Below, piece by piece: positions 26,142 to 35,528 of a stretch of 64,000 bases of DNA. Both the position numbers and the translations under genes were made by a program. Every line of letters starts with the position of its first letter. Positions within the stretch are counted from its first letter, which is position 1. The notes below the pieces were generated by a model, which ran no database searches, was not told the DNA's origin, and saw nothing but the letters and a program-made list of their open reading frames with translations. The DNA is from JAMXLO01 sp963776505 (GTDB taxonomy: Bacteria; Pseudomonadota; Alphaproteobacteria; Acetobacterales; Acetobacteraceae). Location of the stretch: the NCBI GenBank assembly GCA_963776505.1, contig CAVZNH010000027.1:1-64000 (forward strand). The letters run 5' to 3'.

Positions 26142-27854
26142 TCACCCACCAGCGCGGATCGTCGCGGCAGTCTTCTCGGCGATCATCAGCACCGGAATGT
26201 TGAGGTTCGCGCACGGCGCCGTCGGCATCAGCGATGCGTCGCACACGCGTAGCCCCTCGACGCCGATCACCCGAGCGTTGGGATCGGTCACCGCCATGCG
26301 ATCCGATGGATCGCCCATGCGGCAGGTTCCGCACGGATGCCATGTGCCGTTGACCCGCCGGCGCAGATGCGCCTCCAACAGCGTGTCATCAGCGGCAAGC
26401 GTCTCGGCGGAATGCTCAGTGCCGACCGCATACGTCATGATCTTCTTGCGGATGCCGTCGCTACGATCCATCAGCGGCGCTGCCACCGCGGTAATCGCGG
26501 CATTGCGCGTGCTGGGCCGCGTCAGCTCGCGGATGCGTGGCGAGTAGCCGCTCGGGAATACATCCAGCACCACGCCTGCCTGTTTCGCCGCGGTCATCGC
26601 GCGCACGCCAATGCGGAACGCCTCCTTCAGCCGCGCCATGTCGCGTGGATCCGACAGCATGCGGAAGTCGATGTCAGACCGCTTGTCCGGCGATGCCGAC
26701 AACCGCACGTGACCCGTGGAGTACAGACCTGTTCACCCAGAACCCGAGAGTGCCGATCCGCTGTCCCACAGCATGCCAGCCGCCCCGCGCGGCAATCGCG
26801 ACGTGCATGTCGCCTGGCGGAATGCCGTCGATGTTGGACGAGTAGCGCAGCAGCGCCTGGAGATGATGCACCTCGCGCGATGGCAGCCGTGCCGACTGAT
26901 GCAGATAGCCGGAAATGCCGATATTCGGATGCTCCTGCAGGTTCTGGCCAACGCCCAGGACGATCGACCTGCACCTGGACGCCTCGCTCAGAAAGATGCG
27001 CGCCGGGACCAATACCGCTCCGCATGAGGACCACAGGACTTTGCAGAGGCGCCGGCCGACACGACGACCTGCCGCGCGGTGACAGCAAAATTCTCGCCGT
27101 TGTTGCGGGTGAACCGCGCAGCCTCGACGCGCCCGCCCGCGATCACCAGCCGATCCAGCGGGCTCTCGGTCAGCACCGTCAGGTTCGGCCGACGCCTCAC
27201 CTCGGGCGAGAGATACACCAATGCGGCGCTGCCTCGCGTGCCGTTCGGATCGACGTTGAACGTGGTGGGGAACACGCCATCGGTCCAGGGACCGTTCTGG
27301 TCCTCGTGCATCGCGTAGCCCATGTCGGTGAAGATCTTGGCCATGATGCGCGTGTAGCCGGTCCAGTCCTTCTGCCGGTGCCGCTGGATGGGCACCGGCC
27401 CGGACTTGCCGTGCAGCGGCTCGCCATAATCGGCGTCGGTCTCCAGCTTCTTGAAGTAGGGCAGCACGTCCGGCCAGCTCCAGCCTTGCGCGCCGATCGA
27501 CGCCCACTCGTCATAGTCATAAGGCGAGCCGCGATTGGCGCAGATGCCGTTGATCGACGATCCACCGCCCAGCAGCCGCGCCTGCTCATAGAACCACGGC
27601 TCGGTCGGCTGGTTGGTGCCGCTGTCGCCACGCGAGGCCTGCAGCGAGCCCCACAGCCACTCCTGCTGGAAGTAGGTGCGCCCTGGATAGGGCGAGGCCA
27701 GCACCGAGGGTATGTTCGATGGCGTCACGTCGCGACCTGCCTCGCACAGCAGCACGCTTGTGCCGGGGTCCTCGCTCAGCCGCGAGGCCATCGCGCAGCC
27801 GGCCGAACCGCCGCCGATGATGAGAAAGTCAATTGGCTCCGAAGGCAGGTCCAT
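26142..27854 (-). pseudogene. GMC-family FAD oxidoreductase (choline dehydrogenase-like), multiply frameshifted
   Basis: Starts at ATG 27854 with the FAD Rossmann motif DFLIIGGGSAGCAMASRLSE and the GMC signature ARLLGGGSSINGICANRG. The frame is lost after RQVVVSAGA. The family sequence continues in other frames as SPVVLMRSGIGPGAHLSE, then VGQNLQEHPNIGISGYLHQS, then again from about 26708 to the end with the active-site block WHPCGTCRMG and NIPVLMIAEK. At least three indels between about 26700 and 27040 are required. It would otherwise be a normal enzyme of about 570 residues oxidising alcohols. Either decayed or affected by sequence errors. Confidence 0.8.
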
Positions 27855-28580
27855 TGTGGGACGTTCCCCTATTGCGTTGTTCGAGACCGCGGTCCGGTAG
27901 GTCGCGCAGCGTAACACGGGCGCCACCCGCCCACGCGCTCCATACGAGACAAACGCCGGCCACCGGCCAGATTTAAAGCCCTGTCGGGCAGATCAATATT
28001 AACGGCGTTATCCCGAAGTAAGGATCGATGGAACCACGGCTGTAGACAGAGCGGGTACACGCTCCGTCAAAGTTGACCTATATTGATTGAAGTAAATCCC
28101 GAGTAGGATGCGGCTGTTACCTAGGAGTTACCTCCCATGCCCCGCCGCGACGGCGCGCCGCGCCGCTCGCCGCACCCGCCCGACTTACCGGTTCGTGCGG
28201 ACCGTCGCGCCCGACCCTATCGCCCGCGTCCTGTACTGGAACATCGCCGCGCCGAGCCTCGCGTTAGCCTCGTGACCGTCCGGCCGCCGGTCGTGGCGCT
28301 GCGCCGGGTGCGCGTGTCCTGACGCGACCGCTGACTTGTCCCTGCGCGTCATGCCGATCGCGACCGTGTGCGCGCACGCGAGCGGTCCGGAAGGTGCTAC
28401 GATGCGTCGCTCGTCGAGGACGTCCGGGCGGTCGTCTTCAGCAGGGAGCCGGAGCGCATCCCCTGCGCGGGTGGCGCCTGGCTCGGACGACATCCGGCCA
28501 GAGCGTCTGCGAGCGGTGGGCGCGAGTTCCGCATCCGCACGATCAGGACGTTCATCCACTAGAAACCTATATACTCGGTA
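27855..28580. other. intergenic region without a convincing gene
   Basis: About 725 bp. The middle part (28130-28560) is GC-rich with only arginine/proline-rich frames. The part around 28000-28120 is AT-richer (cctatattgattgaagtaa) and could hold a promoter, but no clear gene is served. Confidence 0.45.
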
Positions 28581-29827
28581 TCAATACGCCACAGTCCGTA
28601 AGGCTCGTCGCCATGACAACTGGTATGGAAAAATAAGCGAGTTGGGGTCTGGAACGGGCAATTTTCCCACCCTGTACAATCTTCGCAAAGTATCCGATGC
28701 GGATATCCTGGAACCCGGTGGTGGTGGCGAGTTCTGAAATACATTTCCCAATGCGGCGTGGATCTCCTTCAACGACCACGCTGCTCGTTTATCAAACGCT
28801 TTGGCGTCTCCCCCCTTTCCGCTGATGACGTTCAGGGCTTGAAGCGACTGCCAGACGCCTTTTAACCCTGTGTTGATGTACAATGACTTCCATCGTCTCA
28901 GCAAACCCAACTGGTAGCGAACGGGAAACACCACCCGATCGAAGTCATCGTTCCATACCGGGTTGCCTTGATCGTCCCACGACCAATTGACCTCCAGGGC
29001 AGCGTCGATGATTCCTAGACCAGCGTAGCTGTCGATGACCCCGATCACACGTCCCGCGCGTTCCCATGCGTTTAGATCAGGGCCAGACGACGAGTTTGGC
29101 ATCCGACCCAACACTAATCCTGCGACGATCTTGTTGTAGTTGTCGCTCAAGAACGCGGCGGCCGGCTGTAGCTCCTCAACTTGCATATTGTGAAAGACGC
29201 TATCTGTGACCACGTCGGGCCTGAGAGCATGCAAGATCGAAAATCACCGAAGTACGAATGCATACTGCACATATGAAGCTAGGCAGCGTAAGGCGATAGT
29301 CGAACACCTCCGGAAGGGAGGGACCTAACCTGTGTATGATGTCGGGAGGAATTACGTGGTGGAACCAACCTCCACCGTCATCATAATCCAGCGCCTCATA
29401 GTAAGGCCGGTACCAGTATATGGGATCCAATAGACCGTGCAGAGCTGCTGCTGTATCGTGTTGCAGCGTGTCCAAGGTCAGAAGGGGACTGTTCGTGTCA
29501 AAGTTAACTTCATTGAACGTGTCCCAGTCGGTTTCGGCAGGATTCATGAGATCTTTGATGTGAAACTGGTGTTCTTCACCATCGTTCTCGACCGCAAAGT
29601 GTAGAGCCGCGCTGATTAGGTTCGTAACCACCTGCAGTGACGAGATTACTGGGTCGGTTTTTGGGTGTATCAGCGAAATTAGTTGTACAAGCTGCTTCGG
29701 GCAACGCGATGATCCCGGAGACATCTGCTAGCGAGCTCGCCGCATCTCCGAGCGTTGCGTTTGCCCCGGCTTCGGCTGTCTGTATTTTCAGTGCGTTGTC
29801 CTTAACATCGTTGATAGTACCAGACAT
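28581..29827 (-). pseudogene. unknown protein of about 410 aa, frameshifted; partner of the GVxG-repeat gene
   Basis: Starts MSGTINDVKDNALKIQTAEA, 22 bp after the repeat-protein gene. Coherent sequence continues by frame changes near 29700 (LVQLISLIHPKTDPVISSLQ) and near 29240 (LHALRPDVVTDSVFHNMQ), then runs to 28581. Notable segments are WYRPYYEALDYDDGGGWFHH, VIPPDIIHRLGPSLPEVFDY and LEVNWSWDDQGNPVW. It has no signal peptide, membrane helix or known catalytic motif that I can see. The DNA is visibly less GC-rich than the rest of the window, suggesting transfer. With the indels repaired it would be one protein. Function unknown. Confidence 0.55.
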
Positions 29828-29849
29828 TGATCCCCCCGCTTATTGACGC

Positions 29850-30543
29850 TTACTGGAGCGCGACCACGATCGGGATAAGCCCTAGGCCGGTTGGCAATCG
29901 GCCCAGGGCTTTTCCAGATGACAGCCCCAAAGCTCTTTGCGGGGTCGGAAGCTTTCATAGCGTGGCCAGGGGTATCGGAAGTCGTTCGGGGGTGTGCTCT
30001 GATCACCGTAGCCGAAGACACCCACGGAATTTCCTCCGTTGACGCTTTCCCCGTAGACCCCAACTGGCTGATTGAATTTTGGGTCGTGACCGCCGAGGAA
30101 TCCGTAGGTGTTCGCGCTATTGGCCCCCCATACCCCAACGGGCCCCGTGCCATACACGCCCGTTCCGGTTCCACTAGGCATATAAATGTCCGTGCCGCCG
30201 TTCCCCACCCTTGACCCCAAACACCCGTCCCTGCCCCTTTTGTGACGGTGGCTCTGACGCCAAGGACCGGAAAAGGATCAGGCTGATTTGGCGGCAGAGG
30301 ATTAGGCAGAGTTTGGCCGAGCATAACCTCCGCAGCCTTATTTAGCGCTCCTACTCCATTGGCTCGCACGAGCGCACCGATTGTTCCTCCGGTGACGGAT
30401 ATCCCAGCTGATGCTCCCTCCGCGACGAGACCTGTCTCGCCCCGCGCCTCTACACCCCAACCTCCACTAGTCGCTTCGTTGGTGCCCTTAACCCCTGGTA
30501 CAGTTGCGTGGGCCGAGTCACCGACCACAGGTATTCCTGCCAT
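29850..30543 (-). pseudogene. GVxG-repeat (beta-solenoid-like) protein, frameshifted
   Basis: ATG 30543 is preceded by GGAGGGG. The N-terminal half is Gly/Thr-rich (GDSAHATVPGVKGTNEATSG). From about 30260 the short repeat appears as GTGVWGQG, GTGVYGTGPVGVWGANS, GVYGESVNG and SVGVFGYG, in frames joined by at least two indels. The C-terminus GKALGRLPTGLGLIPIVVALQ is read only after another shift, ending with TAA at 29850-29852. Repeats of this kind usually build elongated, surface or fibre-like structures. It is first in a two-gene unit with the unknown protein at 28581-29827. Confidence 0.55.
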
Positions 30544-31006
30544 AATTTGCCCCTCCATTTTGTGGCGGATGCGCGCGTCGCTTCTTAAACCGGAGGTTGG
30601 CCTGCGGTATTCCAGCGAACGGCTTCACCTGTCTGTGAGGATGAACCTAATGATCCAATTCCTGGGACGCGCCATCGCCGTAGGCGAAAGCGGCGGCGAC
30701 GCCGGTCGCACCCTTCCCGCGTCACCCGCGGGGCGGCGCTCGATTGTCCAGGGCGGCGGGAGGTGGCGTGGCGTGGAGGGGAGAGCGCAGCAGGAACACG
30801 CGTCCAGCTTCAAGCCCTCGGCGGGGTCCCCGATTCGTCCTGCCGACCTGACTGGCCGTTTACATCGTCTCAACTCAGTTCGGCGGTGCACCGCTGTTGT
30901 AGGGCTGCGCTCCCGCCGGAGATAAGACTTAAAACCCTGTTAAGGTTCTCATGCCGACGATGCTGCCGCGCATTCCCACCATGGAATGCGGCGGAGTCGA
31001 TCGGCC
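30544..31006. other. intergenic region between the GVxG gene and the CDP-sugar genes
   Basis: About 460 bp between divergent genes. No frame has both a ribosome-binding site and protein-like composition. It should carry promoters for both directions; none is clear enough to mark. Confidence 0.45.
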
Positions 31007-33331
31007 ATGCAGGGCAGCACGGAGAACCCCAGCCAACCGTTCTGGACCGGCAGGCGCGTGCTGGTCGTGGGCAATACCGGATTCAAGGGATCCTGGCTCA
31101 GCCTGTGGCTGCATCGCCTCGGCGCAAACGTCGTCGGCCTGTCACTGCCGCCGCCCACGGACCCGAGCCTGTTTGCGCTGGCCGGTCTCGCGGATCTTGT
31201 GCCGACCAGTTACGGGGACATCCGTGACCTCGGCGCGGTGACCAGCGCGGTCAGCGAGGCGCAGCCGGAGATCGTATTCCATCTGGCGGCACAGTCGCTG
31301 GTGCGGGAGTCCTACCGCCAGCCCGTCGAAACATACGCGACGAATGTCATGGGGACGGTACACGTGCTGGAGGCTGTCCGCACGTGCTCCACCGTCCGCT
31401 GCGTGGTCGTCGTGACCAGCGACAAGTGCTACGAGAACCGCGAATGGCCCTGGGCCTATCGCGAGATAGAGCCAATGGGCGGCCATGATCCCTACAGCAG
31501 TTCCAAGGGCTGCGCCGAACTGGTGGCAGCGGCATACCGGCGCTCGTTCTTCTCCGATCCACGCAACGGAGTGGTCGGCGTGGCGACGGCTCGCGCCGGC
31601 AACGTGATCGGCGGCGGAGACTGGGCAGAGGATCGCCTGCTGCCCGACTGCATGAAGGCGCTGCGTGCCAATGAGGCCATCGCCATTCGCAACCCGCACG
31701 CCATTCGTCCGTGGCAGCATGTGCTGGAACCGCTGTGCGGCTACCTGCTGTTGGCCGAACGGCTGCATGCGAACGCCGCCCGGTTCGGCGAGGCCTGGAA
31801 TTTCGGTCCGCCGGACGAGGATGCGCGGCCAGTCGCATGGCTGGCGTCGCGCATCGTGCAGCAGTGGGGCAATGGCGCGACATGGTTCGACGCATCCCGC
31901 GATGCGCCGCATGAGAGCGCCTGCCTGAAGATCGACGCTTCGTGCGCCCGCACGCGGCTCGGCTGGGCGCCGCGGTTGCGGCTCGCGAATGCTGTTGCCT
32001 GGACCGTCGACTGGCACCAGCGCCTGGCCACGGGTGAGCCGGCACTGGCACTGACAGATCAGCAGATTGCGCGCTACCGAAGCGTTGGAACCGAACAGAT
32101 CATGACACCGTCGACCTGTCGCTTCTGCGGCGTCGGCCTGCGACGCAGTTTCGTCGATCTCGGGAGTGCGCCGCTGTCGAATTCATTCCTGACAACGGAG
32201 CGGCTCCGGAAAATGGAACCGCACTATCCGCTGCACGCCTACGTTTGCGAGAATTGCCTGCTGGTGCAGCTCGAGGAATTTGCGTCCGCCGAGATGATCT
32301 TCAGCGACTACCTGTATTTCTCGTCGTTCTCCGAGACGTGGCTGCGTCATGCCGAAGCCTTTGCCGCGCGCATGACGCGGGAACTCAAACTCTGCGCCAG
32401 ATCGCTCGTCATAGAACTGGCCAGCAACGATGGCTACCTTCTCCAGTATTTCCGTCAGAGGGACGTCGGCGTACTTGGCGTCGAGCCGGCCGCCAACGTC
32501 GCGGCGGTTGCCGAGACACTTGGCGTGCCGACCGAGGTCGCATTCTTCGGCAAGGCGACTGCACGCCGGCTGGCTGACGCAGGCAAGCAGGCCGACCTGA
32601 TCTGCGCCAACAATGTGCTGGCGCATGTGCCGGACCTGAATGACTTCGTCGCCGGACTGCCAATCCTGCTGAAGCCTGCCGGCGCGATCACAGTGGAATT
32701 CCCACACCTGCTCCGCCTGATCGCGAACCGGCAGTTCGACACGATCTATCACGAACACTTCTCGTATTTCTCGCTGCTCGTCGTGGACAAGGTGTTCGCA
32801 CGGCACGGCCTGCGCGTGTTCGATGTCGATTGCCTGCCGACGCATGGCGGGTCGCTGCGCATCCATGCCTGCCATGCCGCTGCCGCAAGGCCGCGCACCA
32901 AGCGTTTCCACGCCACGCTCGCCGAGGAGAAGGAAGCCGGCCTCAATGATCTGGCGACCTATGACCGGTTCGGCGCGACCGCGGTCAACGTCAAGTGTCA
33001 GGTGCTGGAGTTCCTTATCGATGCGCGGCGCGAAGGCAAGCTGGTTGCCGGTTATGGCGCCCCGGCAAAGGGCAATACGCTGCTCAATTATTGCGGTGTC
33101 GGGCCGGAGCTGCTGGCGTTCACCGTCGATCGCAGCCCCCACAAACAGGGCCGTTTCCTGCCAGGCAGACAGATACCGATCTTCGCTCCCGAGCGGATCT
33201 TCGCCGCACAGCCCGACTACGTGTTCATCCTGCCGTGGAACCTGAAGGACGAGATCATCGACCAGATGCGTGGAGTGCGTGACTGGGGCGGCAAATTCGT
33301 CGTGCCGATCCCAAGCCTGCAGGTCATCTGA
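31007..33331 (+). CDS. rfbG: CDP-glucose 4,6-dehydratase fused to a SAM-dependent sugar C-methyltransferase
   Basis: Residues about 10-360 are an extended short-chain dehydrogenase, RfbG type: GNTGFKGSWLSLWL (NAD motif), YSSSK (catalytic Tyr/Lys) and ARAGNVIGGGDWAEDRLLPD; it converts CDP-glucose to CDP-4-keto-6-deoxyglucose. Residues about 370-774 are a NovU/TylC3-type C-methyltransferase: Zn-binding CRFCG and CENC, SAM-binding VIELASNDGYLLQYF, and the C-terminal VAGYGAPAKGNTLLNYCG. Start ATG 31007 has GGAG upstream; ATG 30986 is an alternative. At the junction, ATGA at 32102-32105 would be a stop/start overlap in another frame, so the fusion may come from one indel joining two genes. Confidence 0.85.
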   Translation: MQGSTENPSQPFWTGRRVLVVGNTGFKGSWLSLWLHRLGANVVGLSLPPPTDPSLFALAGLADLVPTSYGDIRDLGAVTSAVSEAQPEIVFHLAAQSLVRESYRQPVETYATNVMGTVHVLEAVRTCSTVRCVVVVTSDKCYENREWPWAYREIEPMGGHDPYSSSKGCAELVAAAYRRSFFSDPRNGVVGVATARAGNVIGGGDWAEDRLLPDCMKALRANEAIAIRNPHAIRPWQHVLEPLCGYLLLAERLHANAARFGEAWNFGPPDEDARPVAWLASRIVQQWGNGATWFDASRDAPHESACLKIDASCARTRLGWAPRLRLANAVAWTVDWHQRLATGEPALALTDQQIARYRSVGTEQIMTPSTCRFCGVGLRRSFVDLGSAPLSNSFLTTERLRKMEPHYPLHAYVCENCLLVQLEEFASAEMIFSDYLYFSSFSETWLRHAEAFAARMTRELKLCARSLVIELASNDGYLLQYFRQRDVGVLGVEPAANVAAVAETLGVPTEVAFFGKATARRLADAGKQADLICANNVLAHVPDLNDFVAGLPILLKPAGAITVEFPHLLRLIANRQFDTIYHEHFSYFSLLVVDKVFARHGLRVFDVDCLPTHGGSLRIHACHAAAARPRTKRFHATLAEEKEAGLNDLATYDRFGATAVNVKCQVLEFLIDARREGKLVAGYGAPAKGNTLLNYCGVGPELLAFTVDRSPHKQGRFLPGRQIPIFAPERIFAAQPDYVFILPWNLKDEIIDQMRGVRDWGGKFVVPIPSLQVI

Positions 33332-33888
33332 TGCGGTTCGAGGAGCTTCCGCTCGCCGGCGCCTTCGTCGTTTCGCCGGAGCGCCATTGCGATACACGTG
33401 GCTGGTTCGCTCGCACCTTCTGCCGCGACGAATTCACGGCACACGGGTTGATCGGCGATTTTGTCCAGTGCAGCACATCGTTCAATGCACACCGTGGTAC
33501 CTTGCGCGGCATGCATCTCCAACGCGCGCCGCATGCAGAGACCAAACTGGTTCGCTGCACGAGAGGAGCAGTCTTCGATGTGCTACTGGATCTGCGCAGC
33601 AATTCCGCGACACACCGTCACTGGCGTGCGGCTGAGCTGACCGAGGATAACGGGCTCGCCTTGTACATCCCGTCTGGTTTCGCGCACGGCTTTCAGTCGC
33701 TGGCCGACGATAGCGAGGTGCTCTACCAGATCACCGAACGCCACGCGCCGGACTTTTCCATCGGAATACGCTGGGACGACCCAGCGTTCTGTATCGAATG
33801 GCCGATCCGCCCACCGATCCTGTCCGACCAGGACGCCGGCCACGAAGACTTCGATCAGGCTTTTTGGAGGCCCTGCCTATTTGATTGA
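33331..33888 (+). CDS. rfbC: dTDP-4-dehydrorhamnose 3,5-epimerase family protein (RmlC-like)
   Basis: Cupin-fold NDP-sugar epimerase of 185 residues, the normal length. The active-site His is in RGMHLQRAPHAETKLVRC, followed by GAVFDVLLDLR and the strand GLALYIPSGFAHGFQSL with a further His. Its ATG overlaps the stop of the dehydratase-methyltransferase gene (TGATG), so the two are coupled. In this setting it likely epimerises a CDP-4-keto-6-deoxy sugar at C3/C5 rather than a dTDP sugar. The cytidylyltransferase that would supply CDP-glucose is not in the window. Confidence 0.88.
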   Translation: MRFEELPLAGAFVVSPERHCDTRGWFARTFCRDEFTAHGLIGDFVQCSTSFNAHRGTLRGMHLQRAPHAETKLVRCTRGAVFDVLLDLRSNSATHRHWRAAELTEDNGLALYIPSGFAHGFQSLADDSEVLYQITERHAPDFSIGIRWDDPAFCIEWPIRPPILSDQDAGHEDFDQAFWRPCLFD

Positions 33889-33956
33889 TCCTGCCGAGGT
33901 CGCCGTCGGGATCCGGGCGCTGTCACGCGTTCAGCTTCACCGAGGGATCAGCGCAG

Positions 33957-34154
33957 CTATCGTGCGCTGCGTGCCAGTTCCTCGTTGCGCTGCCGCGCCT
34001 GTGCCATGCCCTGCATGATCGCGTCGGCATCCAGCACGGCCTGCCGCTGGCGCCACTCATCATCGTAGCGTACCAGCGCATGCTCCGATTGAGTCTGCCC
34101 GCTCCCGCATCCAGCAAGGCACGCGACGGTCAGCAACACGAGAAAAGGGCGCAT
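33957..34154 (-). CDS. small lipoprotein, 65 aa
   Basis: Short protein with a lipoprotein signal MRPFLVLLTVACLAGCGSG (lipobox LAGC) followed by a polar helical tail (YDDEWRQRQAVLDADAIMQG). ATG 34154 follows AAGGGA. It is predicted to be anchored to the inner or outer membrane. It lies 78 bp downstream of the MFS gene on the same strand. Unknown function. Confidence 0.65.
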   Translation of the reverse strand: MRPFLVLLTVACLAGCGSGQTQSEHALVRYDDEWRQRQAVLDADAIMQGMAQARQRNEELARSAR

Positions 34155-34232
34155 CGCGAGCAATCCCTTGGCAAGTATCAAGTGTTCTAGCGGCCTGCCG
34201 AACGGGACGCCAGAGCGAAAGTGCACCGCGCC

Positions 34233-35459
34233 TCAGCATTCCGCCACGGGCGGCCGGCGCAGGGCCCAGAACGCAACGCTGCCACAGACGTAGAAGAAGA
34301 TCGAGAGTCCAAATGCCACCTGGTAGCTGCCGGTGACATCGAAGGTCCAGCCAGCCAGCCAGGAACCGGACGCGGAGCCGATCCCCGTGCCGATCGTGAT
34401 CACCCCCAGGATCGTGCCCAGTTGCGGACCCGGAAACAGATCGGCGGTCTTGGCGGTAATCGCCGGCCCGCGTGCGCCCCAGGTCAGGCCGAAGAAGCAG
34501 GAATGCAGCCACAGCAGCAGATGCTGATCCGGCGACGTAATCAGCATGGCGCAGGCGACGCCGATGATCGACGTGCCGTAGGTGACCACCGCGGACAACT
34601 CGCGACCCACGTAGTCGGACATCCATCCGGTGATGATCACGCCGGGCAGCGACAGGAATGCTCCCAGCCCCAGCACCTCGGCCGCGTATAGCTTGTCGAA
34701 GCCAATGGTGACCGCGAAGGCGAGCTGATGGAGCGCCACCAGAAAGCTGCCGAGACCGGTGAAGACGTAGACCAGCATCAGCAGCCAGAAATGCGGCGTG
34801 CGCATCGCGCGGCGCAGCGTCCAGCCGGGGGCGACAAGGGAGCGCCCGCCCGCCGAGGATGTTCGTTCGGGCTCTGACCGCCGGAACATGGCGGCAAGTG
34901 GCAGAAACGCCGCCGCCATGAACCCGCCCTGCGCGAGATAGGCTCCGCGCCAGCCCAGGCCGGCGATCAACACCTGCGACAAGGGTGCCGAAAATGCCCG
35001 GGCAAAGCCGTTCGCCGACTGGACGACGGCCACTGCCACACCGCGGTTCCGCACGAAGCGGCGCGAGAGGATCGGAACGAACACCACCAATCCGAGGCAG
35101 TTGGCGCCGAGTGTCATCACCACGCCATACAGCAGGATCACCTGCCAGAGGGCGTTGGCGAACGAGCTGGCGACAAGCCCCGCCGCGAGCAGGACGCCAC
35201 CGATCAGGACCAGGCGCCGCGGCCCAAGGCGATCGACCAGGATACCAACGACCGGAGACGTGGCACCGCTGATCAGCTGCGATACCGAGTAGGCGATGGA
35301 ACTCTCGGCCCGGCTCCAGCCGAACGCCTCGATGAAGGCGATCAGGAACACCGTGTAGGAGTGCATACAGGCCGCACCCACGGCGAAGGTGAGGAACGCG
35401 GCAGCCAAGAGCAGGCCGCCCTGGCGCGCGGATGGGCTGAGAGAGAGTGGGGCGCTCAA
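34233..35459 (-). CDS. MFS transporter (OFA/monocarboxylate-like)
   Basis: Twelve-helix carrier of 408 residues. The first loop motif GILVDRLGPRRLVLIGGVLL and the C-terminal motif GWMSDYVGRELSAVV are major facilitator signatures; the overall pattern resembles oxalate/formate and monocarboxylate carriers. The start is TTG 35459, supported by GAGG seven bases upstream and by placing helix 1 (LLLAAAFLTFAVGAACMHSY) correctly. It follows a second MFS gene (35529-36776) on the same strand, 69 bp apart, a tandem pair of similar carriers. Confidence 0.85.
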   Translation of the reverse strand: MSAPLSLSPSARQGGLLLAAAFLTFAVGAACMHSYTVFLIAFIEAFGWSRAESSIAYSVSQLISGATSPVVGILVDRLGPRRLVLIGGVLLAAGLVASSFANALWQVILLYGVVMTLGANCLGLVVFVPILSRRFVRNRGVAVAVVQSANGFARAFSAPLSQVLIAGLGWRGAYLAQGGFMAAAFLPLAAMFRRSEPERTSSAGGRSLVAPGWTLRRAMRTPHFWLLMLVYVFTGLGSFLVALHQLAFAVTIGFDKLYAAEVLGLGAFLSLPGVIITGWMSDYVGRELSAVVTYGTSIIGVACAMLITSPDQHLLLWLHSCFFGLTWGARGPAITAKTADLFPGPQLGTILGVITIGTGIGSASGSWLAGWTFDVTGSYQVAFGLSIFFYVCGSVAFWALRRPPVAEC

Positions 35460-35528
35460 ACGGTTCGCCTCGCTGCTTCGGGCCGGTGCCCCACGGTTCA
35501 GCGAGTGTGCGCGCCATGGCGGTGTGCC

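Noticed and set aside
25210..26547. 445-codon plus-strand open frame
   Set aside because: Antisense shadow of the hydroxyacid dehydrogenase and GMC genes; Arg/His-rich without motifs.
28137..28322. 61-codon frame after ctaggagttacctccc
   Set aside because: Almost only Arg/Pro/Ala, no family resemblance, weak ribosome-binding site placement.
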